Shown piece by piece: positions 1 through 7,619 of a DNA stretch of 13,252 nt (position 1 is the stretch's first letter; each line of letters begins with the position of its first letter). The stretch is from positions 1-13,252 of the forward strand of contig JAEDKB010000033.1 of NCBI GenBank assembly GCA_016296045.1, given 5' to 3'. Below the pieces are notes generated by a model. That model was given only the letters and a program-made list of their open reading frames with translations. It made no database searches and had not been told where the DNA came from. The DNA comes from Oscillospiraceae bacterium. GTDB lineage: Bacteria; Bacillota; Clostridia; Oscillospirales; Oscillospiraceae. The position numbers and the translations under genes were made by a program.

Positions 1-2
1 AT

Positions 3-548
3 GCGTTCTGGCGCGAAGCCGATTCCGGCGACACGCTCTATATCGCCTACATCATCGGCTACCCGGAAGCAACGGTGCCGTTCTACACCTATGATTGGGC
101 GGCTTCCAATCGCAGCAGCCGGTATTTTTATGATCTGTACGGCGTGTATCAGAACGCAGACGCCGCCACCACTGCACCCAACGGCATCAAGAAAGCGCCG
201 GGTATCTCTGTTCAGTCCACCGGCTCCATCATTGGCAACTGCCCTTCATGCGGAAAGTATTCGTTCCAGGGCACATACGTTGAAGTTGCACATTCCTCGC
301 GTGGTCATGCAAACTACAACGAGTGTTACGCCTGCCACTACGTCCAGTACCTTGGCACTTACACCTATAAGAGCCACGGCGCGGGCGCCTACGGTTCCGG
401 CACTTGTCCGGACTGCGGCAGCCACACATGGATTCTTCAGAATGAGCAGGCTGCCACCTGTACCAGCAACGGCTACCGTTCGTACTCCTGCGCTTGCGGT
501 CAGACAAAATCCGAAACAATCTATTCTAGTGGTCACAGCTATAGTTAG
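3..548 (+). CDS. 3' end of a cysteine-rich, probably secreted or surface protein (partial)
   Basis: The frame is open from the left edge (first full codon at 3) to TAG at 546-548, so only the last 181 residues are present and the start lies outside the window. The visible part has an aromatic-rich stretch (Tyr/Trp/Phe around 30-140) followed by cysteine pairs: CPSC, CYAC, CPDC and a last C-x-C-G motif, ending G-H-S-Y-S. The last module (Cys, about ten residues with Gly-Tyr, then Cys-x-Cys-Gly, then Glu-x-Ile and Gly-His) resembles short zinc-ribbon-like repeats common in large surface proteins of gut Firmicutes. The paired cysteines suggest metal binding or disulfides. No catalytic domain can be seen. 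Its stop overlaps the fossil sensor on the other strand by four bases. Function unknown; that the frame is coding is fairly sure from its composition and length. Confidence 0.6.
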   Translation, partial: AFWREADSGDTLYIAYIIGYPEATVPFYTYDWAASNRSSRYFYDLYGVYQNADAATTAPNGIKKAPGISVQSTGSIIGNCPSCGKYSFQGTYVEVAHSSRGHANYNECYACHYVQYLGTYTYKSHGAGAYGSGTCPDCGSHTWILQNEQAATCTSNGYRSYSCACGQTKSETIYSSGHSYS

Positions 549-712
549 GAAGACACATTCCGATAGTATTCTTCCATATATTGAAGCTCGTCACCCCGGT
601 ACTCCGTCAGTTGATTCATTACGCTGCTGTTCTGGATATTCCGGATCATCATGCGCAGCGGTGCAAAAAGTTTTCTGCTCATTATACAGGATGCGGCAAT
701 CGTACCAATATA
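545..712 (-). pseudogene. Fossil fragment of a membrane-bound AraC-type sensor
   Basis: Read on the minus strand between stops at 713-715 and 545-547, this gives about 55 residues that align without gaps to the region just after the second membrane segment of the intact sensor at 4399-6705 (its residues 320-364). Shared blocks include R-K-x-F-A-P-L, I-Q, G-D-E-L-Q-Y and Y-Y-x-x-V-S; by hand I count 18 identities in 45. Both the input domain and the HTH domain are missing, and there is no start, so this is debris of a paralogue. It lies immediately upstream of, and divergent to, the transporter operon. It is too short for ordinary gene calling. The homology rests on my own manual alignment. 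Confidence 0.7.
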
Positions 713-740
713 TCATTCATTTTTGTGGATTTTCAAAACG

Positions 741-786
741 ATTGCAGATTTTTATAATTGTTACATAGTAACAAGAATGCTATGCT
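741..786 (+). promoter_or_regulatory. Promoter of the sugar-transport operon with an adjoining activator-like box
   Basis: The best reading is -35 TTGTTA at 758-763, 17-base spacer, -10 TATGCT at 781-786 with an extended TGC just before it. Both hexamers are imperfect, as expected of a promoter that needs an activator. The box ATTGCAGATTTTTATAA (741-757) abuts the -35 and recurs before the GH28-like gene. A perfect TATAAT at 753-758 with TTTTCA 17 bases upstream (730-735) is an alternative reading. The leader to the ATG at 846 would be about 53 bases. Confidence 0.5.
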
Positions 787-817
787 AAACACTGAAAAAT
801 ATTGTTACATATGCAAT
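757..817 (+). promoter_or_regulatory. Operator-like palindrome and direct repeat before the transporter operon
   Basis: TTGTTAC-ATA-GTAACAA (758-774) is a perfect 7-base inverted repeat with a 3-base centre, lying on the proposed -35. The 11 bases ATTGTTACATA occur at 757-767 and again, identically, at 801-811, a 44-base interval close to four helical turns. The second copy continues to CAAT at 814-817, making a weaker palindrome. This geometry suits a dimeric regulator binding two sites on one face. The protein that binds is not known; the AraC-type sensor of the operon is the obvious candidate, but a LacI or GntR-type repressor would also fit. Confidence 0.5.
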
Positions 818-845
818 TTTTGAATAACATACAGCAGGTGATATT

Positions 846-1811
846 ATGCGTATTCTCAATCAAATCAAAAGAAAGAACCCGGTCGAAACATCAGTTCAGA
901 CACTTGCAAGGAAAAGACGCACACCGATTCTCTTTTTCATCTTGCCATTGCCAGGCTTGATCGCATTGTTGATGTTCAGTTATCTGCCCATGGTAGGCTT
1001 GTACATTGTTTTTGAACGTTACACCTATCAGGGAGGCTTGTTTGGGAGCGAATTCGTCGGATTGAAGAATTTTGAATTTTTCTTCCGCAACATGAGCAAT
1101 GCCCTGCGTGCAACAAGAAACACGCTGGTCATTAATTGCTTTAGTATTCTTTTCGGGATTGCCGTTAACGTAGCACTAGCGATTGCTGTAAATGAGATTC
1201 GCAGTGTGCGGTTTCGAAAGGTAACACAATCGATCATGCTGTTTCCGCATTTTATTTCATGGGTCGTTGTTGGCATGGTCTTCAATGTTCTTCTTAGCGA
1301 GGGAAGCGGCGTCGTCAACCGGCTTTTGGTACAGCTGGGAATGGATCCTGTTAAATGGTATACCAACCCATGGTACTGGTGGCCAATTTTGGTCTTTGCA
1401 AATGTCTGGAAGAGTATGGGGTACGGATCTCTTGTCTACTTTGCGGCTTTAACCGGCTTTGATCAGAATCTGTATGAAGCAGCGGAGATCGACGGCGCAT
1501 CTAGATGGCAAAAGATTGCAAAAATTACGCTCCCCCTGCTAAAACCTACAATCATTATCATGTTTTTGCTTCAGGTTGGCGGAATACTGGGCGGTGCGGT
1601 TGACCCGATCATGGGCATGACACAGTTGAATCCTTCGCTATTGGAAACGACAGATACCATTGCTACGTTTGTATATCGATCCGCCATGGTGAACGGTAAT
1701 TTTGCTTCCGGATCTGCGATTACACTGTATCAGTCTATATTCGGCTTCCTGTTTGTCACATTCTGCAACTGGATCGTTAAGAAGGTTGATCCGGAATACG
1801 TCTTGTTTTGA
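846..1811 (+). CDS. ABC sugar transporter permease, LplB type
   Basis: Inner-membrane permease of a carbohydrate uptake-1 (CUT1) importer, 321 residues, the usual length for LplB-like proteins. After a basic N-terminus a first membrane segment spans about 27-50, with others near 93-117, 135-152, 178-200, 233-250 and 283-305. The cytoplasmic EAA loop that contacts the ATPase is clear at about 210-230 (YEAAEIDGASRW followed by ITLPLLKP). The C-terminus ends VDPEYVLF, typical of this subfamily. AGGTGAT at 836-842 sets the ATG at 846. It is followed after 49 bases by the partner permease. Substrate cannot be read from the sequence; relatives carry complex oligosaccharides such as rhamnogalacturonan or other plant or host glycan pieces. 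The name LplB itself is historical and does not prove a substrate. Confidence 0.93.
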   Translation: MRILNQIKRKNPVETSVQTLARKRRTPILFFILPLPGLIALLMFSYLPMVGLYIVFERYTYQGGLFGSEFVGLKNFEFFFRNMSNALRATRNTLVINCFSILFGIAVNVALAIAVNEIRSVRFRKVTQSIMLFPHFISWVVVGMVFNVLLSEGSGVVNRLLVQLGMDPVKWYTNPWYWWPILVFANVWKSMGYGSLVYFAALTGFDQNLYEAAEIDGASRWQKIAKITLPLLKPTIIIMFLLQVGGILGGAVDPIMGMTQLNPSLLETTDTIATFVYRSAMVNGNFASGSAITLYQSIFGFLFVTFCNWIVKKVDPEYVLF

Positions 1812-1860
1812 TGCGTTTTATTCCTGTTCGGAAACAAAACGGTATGGCTGGGAGGAAAAA

Positions 1861-2754
1861 ATGAAACAATCACATTCACTGCATCGAGAAAATATCGCTG
1901 CCTGCATCCTTGTCGGAATTGCCGCTTTTCTTTGCTTTTTTCCGCTTTGGGTTATTGTTGTCAATTCATTTAATTCAGAAACAAATGTGACACTCAACGG
2001 CTTTTCAATTTTCCCAAAGGTGCTCACATTGGACAGTTTCAAATATGTCCTGAACAACAAAAAGACATTATTGCTTCGTGCTTTTGGTGTCTCTACTGTA
2101 ACTGTCGTAGCCGGAACGATTTTTACAACATTTGTAACGATCTGCTACGCATATACGGCGGCTCAAGACAAGCAGACTGTCCCGTTCGCAAACACGCTTT
2201 CGTTTATTGCATGGTTTGCAACGGTCTTCAGCGGCGGCGTAATCCCATGGTATATCCTCACAACACAATATTATGGGCTGAAAAACAACCTGTTTGCGCT
2301 GTTTGTGCCATATGCGATCAATGTTTTTAATATGTATATTGTCCGCAGCAGCTTCCGCTCAACTCCTCGGGCACTGATTGAATCGGCAAAGCTGGACGGC
2401 GCTTCTGAATTACGCGTTTTTCTCAGCATTGCCATTCCTCTGTCAAAGGTCAGCATTGTGACCATAATTATGTTTACGGCCTTGACCTATTGGAACGATT
2501 TTTTTCTGTCTTTGTATTTAATTACGGACAGTGCGCTTTTCCCGGTTCAGAAAATCCTGTACAGCATGATGTCCAATATTACCTTTCTCCTTTCCGGAAG
2601 CGAGGCGACTTCCGCAATGGCGGATATTGAGCTACCTGCCAACACCGCCCGCATGGTAATGACAGTATTAACTGTAATTCCGATTGCTTTTGTCTTCCCC
2701 TTCGTACAGAAATACTTTGTAAAGGGCATTACAATTGGTGCGATAAAGGGGTAA
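1861..2754 (+). CDS. ABC sugar transporter permease, YtcP/LplC type
   Basis: Second permease of the CUT1 importer, 297 residues. An upstream in-frame extension exists back to 1702, but the start at 1861 is chosen because GGGAGG lies just before it, the protein then has normal family length, and the longer form would overlap the previous gene. About six membrane segments are visible, the first at about 12-35. The EAA loop is at about 173-194 (IESAKLDGASEL then SIAIPLSK). The C-terminal signature FVQKYFVKGITIGAIKG is a hallmark of YtcP-like permeases. Expected to form a heterodimer with the preceding LplB-type protein and to use a shared MsmX/MsmK-like ATPase encoded elsewhere, since none is present here. 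Confidence 0.94.
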   Translation: MKQSHSLHRENIAACILVGIAAFLCFFPLWVIVVNSFNSETNVTLNGFSIFPKVLTLDSFKYVLNNKKTLLLRAFGVSTVTVVAGTIFTTFVTICYAYTAAQDKQTVPFANTLSFIAWFATVFSGGVIPWYILTTQYYGLKNNLFALFVPYAINVFNMYIVRSSFRSTPRALIESAKLDGASELRVFLSIAIPLSKVSIVTIIMFTALTYWNDFFLSLYLITDSALFPVQKILYSMMSNITFLLSGSEATSAMADIELPANTARMVMTVLTVIPIAFVFPFVQKYFVKGITIGAIKG

Positions 2755-2767
2755 ACAGGCTATCCGG

Positions 2768-2796
2768 TTGACTCGATTTGTCGGCCATGATAGAAT
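2768..2796 (+). promoter_or_regulatory. Internal sigma-A promoter for the solute-binding lipoprotein
   Basis: TTGACT (2768-2773), a 17-base spacer and TAGAAT (2791-2796) lie in the 66-base gap before the binding-protein gene. Transcription would begin near 2803, leaving a short leader that holds the GGAGG ribosome site. It is closer to consensus than the operon's own first promoter, so the lipoprotein and the sensor gene behind it may be made independently of the permeases. Confidence 0.65.
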
Positions 2797-2820
2797 ATTT
2801 TTTTAAATGGAGGAATAAAA

Positions 2821-4377
2821 ATGAAGAAAATGAAGAAAAGGATGATTGCACTCCTTCTGGGGACAGTACTGCTTCTATGCCTATTCACAGGCTGTGCGAG
2901 CAAGAACCAGACACCACAGACAGAACAGTCAGCACAGACAAATGAGCATGCTAAGACAGACGGGGCGGATCTGGCAGAGAAAGAAGAGACGCCTGTTGCA
3001 CTTCGTCTGGTCATGTTCGGTGATTTGTCTCCTCGCCGTGAGGAATACTTCAAAACGGACTTCCATGACGCAGTTCTTCGTGATCTGAACATCGACCTGA
3101 CTGTTGAGTTCCTGCCATGGAGCAGCAAGGATGTTCTTCAGACCATGCTGATTACCGGTGAAAAGATCGCTGTAAACAACACAGTTGCGTTTACGGACTG
3201 GGCACAGAAAGGCCTTTGCGCAGAAATCCCGATGGATCTAATTGAAGAGAACTGCCCAAATCTTCTTGCTATGCGTGGACAGTATGGATTCAGCGGCTGT
3301 ACATTCAATGATAATATTTATATCATCCCCTTCGGCAATAAGGCATACAGCGGAACGGGTGAATTCTATACTGTTCGCGAAGATATTTTGGATGAAATCG
3401 GCATAAAAGCATCGGATATCACGACCATCGATCAACTTTTGGAATGCTTTGAAGCTGTCAAAAATGCTTATCCCGGCATGCGCGTTTATATGGGCGGAGA
3501 TGCGGGCGGAACAGATCCGACAAACACGCTTCTCGGTCATGAATTTATCGGACAAGTCACAACGACGAGCAGGAAGAACGGCGTGTATGTCAACGAGCAG
3601 GAAGACAACGACATTGTCTATAACTATTATGAAAGTGAGCTATTCAAAAAGTGCTCGCAGTTCAATGCCCTGCTGATTGAAAAGGGTTATGCCCTGCCCG
3701 ATCATTTTACCGATCCCGGTCAGGGCCTTGCTGACTGGAATGCCGGCAACTGCTTTGCCCGATATGGCGTAGCCGGTCAGATCATTGAAGCCAGCTTTAT
3801 CAGTGCGATTCCGAATGCAAAGATTACAAGGATCAAAATCGGGGATCGCCCGGGTGTAATCGACCGCGACTATGACTGGGGCATGAGCATTTCCGCAGCA
3901 GATGCTGAGCATGTTGAGGATTGGCTGCGATTGTTCGACTGGATGTACAAGGATCAGCAGACCTACGACTTCCTGATTTACGGCGTGGAAGGAAAGGATT
4001 ATGAGCGCGATGCAAACGGGAATATTCAGAAGCTTTCGACGGATGTGTTCTGGGAGGACTGGTTCCTGATGGCGAAATGCTACATGACGTATGATCCCAG
4101 CATCAGTCAAGATAAGATCGACATGTATGAGCATACCGATGATGGTGCGATTATGTCCAAGCTTGCCGGTTTCGCATTTGATTCAGCACCGGTCTCTACC
4201 GAAATGGATATGCTAGCCGCTGCTATCAGCGAATATATGGAGCCGATTTACCGAGGAATTGTAGACTATGATGAGAACTACGATAATGCGATCGCCGAAC
4301 TTAAGAAGGCTGGTTTGGATACGATCATTGCGGAATATCAGGCACAGTTCTCCGAGTTCTATCATGAAAACCATTGA
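2821..4377 (+). CDS. Extracellular solute-binding lipoprotein of the CUT1 importer
   Basis: 518 residues, within the usual range for the LplA/YtcQ type of large sugar-binding protein. A basic start (MKKMKKRM) and hydrophobic core lead to the lipobox L-F-T-G-C with the lipidated cysteine at residue 25, followed by a Gln/Thr-rich flexible tether to about residue 60. The mature domain begins with a beta strand around V-A-L-R-L-V-M-F-G-D. The many aromatic residues (for example D-W-x-L-R-L-F-D-W-M-Y near 360-370) fit a sugar-binding cleft. GGAGG at 2811-2815 sets the ATG. It is followed after 21 bases by the sensor gene, so the two are probably co-transcribed. It would sit outside the membrane and hand substrate to the two permeases. 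Specificity unknown; placement in the family is firm. Confidence 0.93.
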   Translation: MKKMKKRMIALLLGTVLLLCLFTGCASKNQTPQTEQSAQTNEHAKTDGADLAEKEETPVALRLVMFGDLSPRREEYFKTDFHDAVLRDLNIDLTVEFLPWSSKDVLQTMLITGEKIAVNNTVAFTDWAQKGLCAEIPMDLIEENCPNLLAMRGQYGFSGCTFNDNIYIIPFGNKAYSGTGEFYTVREDILDEIGIKASDITTIDQLLECFEAVKNAYPGMRVYMGGDAGGTDPTNTLLGHEFIGQVTTTSRKNGVYVNEQEDNDIVYNYYESELFKKCSQFNALLIEKGYALPDHFTDPGQGLADWNAGNCFARYGVAGQIIEASFISAIPNAKITRIKIGDRPGVIDRDYDWGMSISAADAEHVEDWLRLFDWMYKDQQTYDFLIYGVEGKDYERDANGNIQKLSTDVFWEDWFLMAKCYMTYDPSISQDKIDMYEHTDDGAIMSKLAGFAFDSAPVSTEMDMLAAAISEYMEPIYRGIVDYDENYDNAIAELKKAGLDTIIAEYQAQFSEFYHENH

Positions 4378-4398
4378 GTAAACAAGGGAGTCTGAAGC

Positions 4399-6705
4399 GT
4401 GAAGCAGATATGCCGGAGCCATGTTGCTCGAAAAAAATCACTGACATTTCGTTTTGTGCTTTTTGCCGGCCTTTTGGTTGTAACAATATCGATTCTTGCT
4501 GCCAGCTTTCTGGTACGCCTGCTGCTGCAGCAGGCGTATCGGGAGCGGCTGCATATGCTTCAGACTTCCATTGCTCAAACAGATCTCTTGTTTTCTCAGT
4601 ATCTTTCTGACATGGGGAGCTATTGCCAGGAGCTATATTATTCGGATGCAGTACGAAAGATCCGTGTTTCCGATGAACTTACACAGGCAGAACGCGTCCA
4701 CGTTGCACAGGAGATTCAGAAGGGACTTCAGCAGCACCAACAGCTTCATTCTGTATATGTTATCAACCATAATGGAAACTGCTTTTTCCACATAACAAAT
4801 TCGTCCTTGTTTTTGGAAAATCTGGAGTCTGTTCTGCCGAAGAAGCTTTCAGAACAAAACATGAGCCTGTTTCCGTTTGTGTGGACGGTCAACAGCAGAT
4901 ATGAAAATGCAGCTGCGGTCCCTTTACTTAGTATGTATATGCAGGCAGCCTCGTTTGCAGATCCATTTTATACAGGCTCCGTTGTCGTCAACTGCGACTT
5001 GACGCAGTTGACATCCGTTCTCTTTCCGTCAGAAAAGGGTGATGAAAACCCTCAATTTTATATTGTGGATTTTCAAGGACACCTGATTATAGACAGCGGC
5101 AGGCGAGGCTATGGTCAGGATTTGTCATTGAGCATAGATGTTTCGAGAATCCTTGCCGGAGAAAATGAATTTCAGCATACACTGCCCGATGGGACACGCC
5201 AGGTAGTTCTTTCATCCGCTTCACATTATCCAGGCTTTTATATCGCAGCCGTGATTCCTGTTCAGTCCCCCCAAGCAAAGGTAGCGGCTGCGCTTTTGAC
5301 ACTGCCGCTCGCAGTTCTCTTCGTCTGCGCTTTGTGTATGTATGTATCATATATGGTTGGGCGGAAAATGTTTGCACCGCTTGGTTCACTGGTCTCAACG
5401 ATTCAGCAGAATGAGCCTGCAGTTACAATGGAAAACGATTCAGGGGACGAGCTACAGTATCTGCAGAGATATTATAAGCATGTTTCTGCATATGTTAAGC
5501 GACTAAAGGAAAAGGATGAAGAAAACCTGATCGTAAAAAATATGCTTCTTGGAAATAATGTTCAGAGCATTTTGTACCGGAAGAAAATTCTCTCTGAAAA
5601 GAAAGGCTACTGCGCCATTCTGCTCGATTTGCAGGATAGCCCAGGCTCTGAAGTGTTGAGTGACTACTATCAATGGTATACCGATGTTTGCGAAGGTGTT
5701 CGTCAGATGCTTCAGGAAATTGGAAGGTGTACCTTTTTTGAAGTAGGTATGCGCAGACTGCTGTTTTTGCTTACCGAGCGTCTGGATCAGCACCGCGGCG
5801 AACAATATTTGCTTGAACAGGTCTCGGCGTCAATCTGTGCGAAAGAAAACCGTCCGTTTTTTAACTGTATACTTGTATCGGCAGCAAGTGTGGATGCAAA
5901 TCGCGAGTTGGCGGATGTTTATCGTGAGATGGCAGGCAGACTTCGCACAATACAGTGCCTGTACAGCAGTGCAATGCAAACCGAGCTGTTCTTTTCAATC
6001 TGCCCCATAGAAAGCAAATATCCCGATCCGCAAGTGCTGCGGCAGATGACAGCCAATGTTGCAGCACAAATTCGCAGCGCCAACAGAGAGGCTTTGATAT
6101 CCTGCATGAACGAGATGCTGGATATGCTCTGCGGCTATTGCTGGGATACTGTCTTGGATGTCCTGCAGCAGTTGGCAAAACATATGCTGGAAATCGCGCA
6201 GGCGACGGGCGGAATTTCGCAGGCCGATTTGCATTTTCGGCAGGTGTGTAATAAGATTGCTTCCGCATCTGACCGTCAATGCGTTTTGGATTCCTTTTTG
6301 CTATTGTTTGATGAAATTATTTTCCATCTACAGCGACTCAGTATGAATCGCACAGCCTATACAATGCAGTATGCATTGGGAATCATGCAGCGGGACTATG
6401 CAGACAGCGAATTGAATCTTCAACTGCTGGCGCAGCGTCTCAATATCAGTCAATCCTATTTGGGCCGACAATTTTATGAATATACCGGAAAGACGGTTAC
6501 GGAATATCTGAATGATATCCGTATGGAAAAAGCAAAAGAACTGCTTATTCAAAACTCGGATCGAAGTGTTCAACAGATTGCCGCAGATGTCGGTTTCTCG
6601 AGCCCGGGCTACTTTGCCACAAAGTTTAAAAAGTACTTTTCAATCTCTCCCACCAGTTTTCGTCGCAATTCCTCATTGTGTGTTTCTGATCGAAGAACAG
6701 AGTGA
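4399..6705 (+). CDS. Membrane-anchored AraC-family sensor and transcription regulator (YesN/YtdP-like)
   Basis: 768 residues starting with GTG at 4399, set by AAGGGAG at 4384-4390. Order of parts: short basic tail; membrane segment about 18-44; extracellular region about 45-292 with the length and pattern of a Cache-type sensor; second membrane segment about 295-320; a HAMP-like stretch R-K-M-F-A-P-L (322-328) then G-D-E-L-Q-Y; a long cytoplasmic linker; and a C-terminal double helix-turn-helix at about 662-765 with the AraC signature (LAQRLNISQSYLGRQF ... IAADVGFSSPGYFATKFKKY ... SPTSFRR). It thus joins sensing and DNA binding in one chain, without a histidine kinase. It most likely detects the incoming sugar, or the loaded binding protein, outside the cell and controls this locus. 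It is the last gene of the operon and is followed by a terminator. Confidence 0.92.
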   Translation: MKQICRSHVARKKSLTFRFVLFAGLLVVTISILAASFLVRLLLQQAYRERLHMLQTSIAQTDLLFSQYLSDMGSYCQELYYSDAVRKIRVSDELTQAERVHVAQEIQKGLQQHQQLHSVYVINHNGNCFFHITNSSLFLENLESVLPKKLSEQNMSLFPFVWTVNSRYENAAAVPLLSMYMQAASFADPFYTGSVVVNCDLTQLTSVLFPSEKGDENPQFYIVDFQGHLIIDSGRRGYGQDLSLSIDVSRILAGENEFQHTLPDGTRQVVLSSASHYPGFYIAAVIPVQSPQAKVAAALLTLPLAVLFVCALCMYVSYMVGRKMFAPLGSLVSTIQQNEPAVTMENDSGDELQYLQRYYKHVSAYVKRLKEKDEENLIVKNMLLGNNVQSILYRKKILSEKKGYCAILLDLQDSPGSEVLSDYYQWYTDVCEGVRQMLQEIGRCTFFEVGMRRLLFLLTERLDQHRGEQYLLEQVSASICAKENRPFFNCILVSAASVDANRELADVYREMAGRLRTIQCLYSSAMQTELFFSICPIESKYPDPQVLRQMTANVAAQIRSANREALISCMNEMLDMLCGYCWDTVLDVLQQLAKHMLEIAQATGGISQADLHFRQVCNKIASASDRQCVLDSFLLLFDEIIFHLQRLSMNRTAYTMQYALGIMQRDYADSELNLQLLAQRLNISQSYLGRQFYEYTGKTVTEYLNDIRMEKAKELLIQNSDRSVQQIAADVGFSSPGYFATKFKKYFSISPTSFRRNSSLCVSDRRTE

Positions 6706-6771
6706 GAGGAATCAAACAAAAAAGGCTTAAGGCCGCACAATAGTACGCTCAAGTCATCATTCAGTCCAATA

Positions 6772-6824
6772 GGCCAGAAAGCGCGCACTGCAAAACAAAA
6801 GCTTTGCAGTGCGCGCTTTAGGCC
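6772..6824. terminator. Symmetric, probably bidirectional terminator between convergent genes
   Basis: A 17-base perfect inverted repeat (AAAGCGCGCACTGCAAA at 6778-6794, its complement at 6803-6819) with an 8-base loop is flanked by GGCC on both sides (6772-6775 and 6821-6824). It lies between the stop of the AraC-type sensor and the stop of the minus-strand yesL-like gene. The T-tracts are short on both strands, so strength would depend on the long GC-rich stem. A weaker GGC-TTAA-GCC hairpin sits just upstream near 6723-6734. Confidence 0.75.
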
Positions 6825-6842
6825 GATCCCGTATGCACCTAC

Positions 6843-7517
6843 TCAACACCGTGAGCGCTTCTTTATGCGGTTTGAAGCGTCCGAAGTTGTATCTGCTTCA
6901 AGAAAAGGACGAAACACCTTTAAAATCAGCTTCGTGTTTATTTTCGCAGGAAGAGCGAAGCCCAGCATGATCCACACGATGAAAAACTGCAGAAACTGCT
7001 CCGGAGAAAACAGAAACAACAAAAGCGGAAGCACATTGATAACGGACATCAAAACTGCTCTCGGAAAATGCACAATCGAAAGAATCAGAGAATTCTTGAT
7101 CGTGCTTCCGATTTTGTTTTCAAACTGTGCCTGCATGGGCCAAAGGAATGACCAAAGCATCATAATGATAAGTGCAGCAATACAGCTCATTACGAGTGTC
7201 AGCTTCGATCCGCCATATACAGACGCAGCGATGACCAGAAAATAATAGAGCATACAAGCCATAGGGATCAGCATGATGAGAAAGAGAATCGTTGCACCCT
7301 TCCAATTTTCGCGGAATGCTTTCCAGAATTGCCTGACAGGATTCGCGCTCTCTCCTTTTTCGTAGTTCAGCATGACACGGTACATAGCTGCGGTTGCAGC
7401 GCCGATCGTTACGATCGGCATGCAGAAAAACAGATAAATCAAGTTCAGGATGATTAAATCAGCAATCTCCGTCAAAATAGTCATGACGGGAGAATCCAGA
7501 TTAAAAATGCTTTTCAT
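6843..7517 (-). CDS. yesL: YesL family (DUF624) membrane protein
   Basis: 224 residues starting at the ATG at 7515-7517 with GGAG nine bases before it. The frame extends upstream to 7619, but the shorter start gives the family's typical opening, M-K-x-I-F-N-L-D-S-P. The N-terminal motif LIILNLIYLFFCMPIVTIGAA is split by the first membrane segment and is the DUF624 signature (positions about 20-40 of the protein). About five membrane segments follow. YesL-like genes commonly accompany LplB/YtcP transporters, as in the Bacillus rhamnogalacturonan locus, but the molecular role is not established; a role in transporter assembly or function is an inference. It converges on the operon, so expression is separate. 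Confidence 0.85.
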   Translation of the reverse strand: MKSIFNLDSPVMTILTEIADLIILNLIYLFFCMPIVTIGAATAAMYRVMLNYEKGESANPVRQFWKAFRENWKGATILFLIMLIPMACMLYYFLVIAASVYGGSKLTLVMSCIAALIIMMLWSFLWPMQAQFENKIGSTIKNSLILSIVHFPRAVLMSVINVLPLLLFLFSPEQFLQFFIVWIMLGFALPAKINTKLILKVFRPFLEADTTSDASNRIKKRSRC

Positions 7518-7584
7518 AACAGAAGCTCCATTTCTGTTGCGGAATTCGTGCAGACGCACCTCAGGCTGTTCCCCGACTATAATC

Positions 7585-7613
7585 AGTATAGCTGAACTGG
7601 AAAGACTCTGCAA
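7585..7613 (-). promoter_or_regulatory. Promoter of the yesL-like gene
   Basis: On the minus strand TTGCAG (7608-7613), a 17-base spacer and TATACT (7585-7590). The leader to the ATG at 7517 would be about 60 bases. This close-to-consensus spacing also supports the start at 7517, because the longer frame starting at 7619 would begin upstream of the promoter. Confidence 0.6.
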
Positions 7614-7619
7614 GCACAC

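Noticed and set aside
1702..1860. Longer start for the second permease
   Set aside because: The extension overlaps the first permease gene, lacks permease-like sequence, and the start at 1861 has a clear ribosome site and gives the normal length.
5861..6268. Several antisense frames within the AraC-type sensor gene
   Set aside because: They are shadows of a well supported gene in composition and have no start signals.
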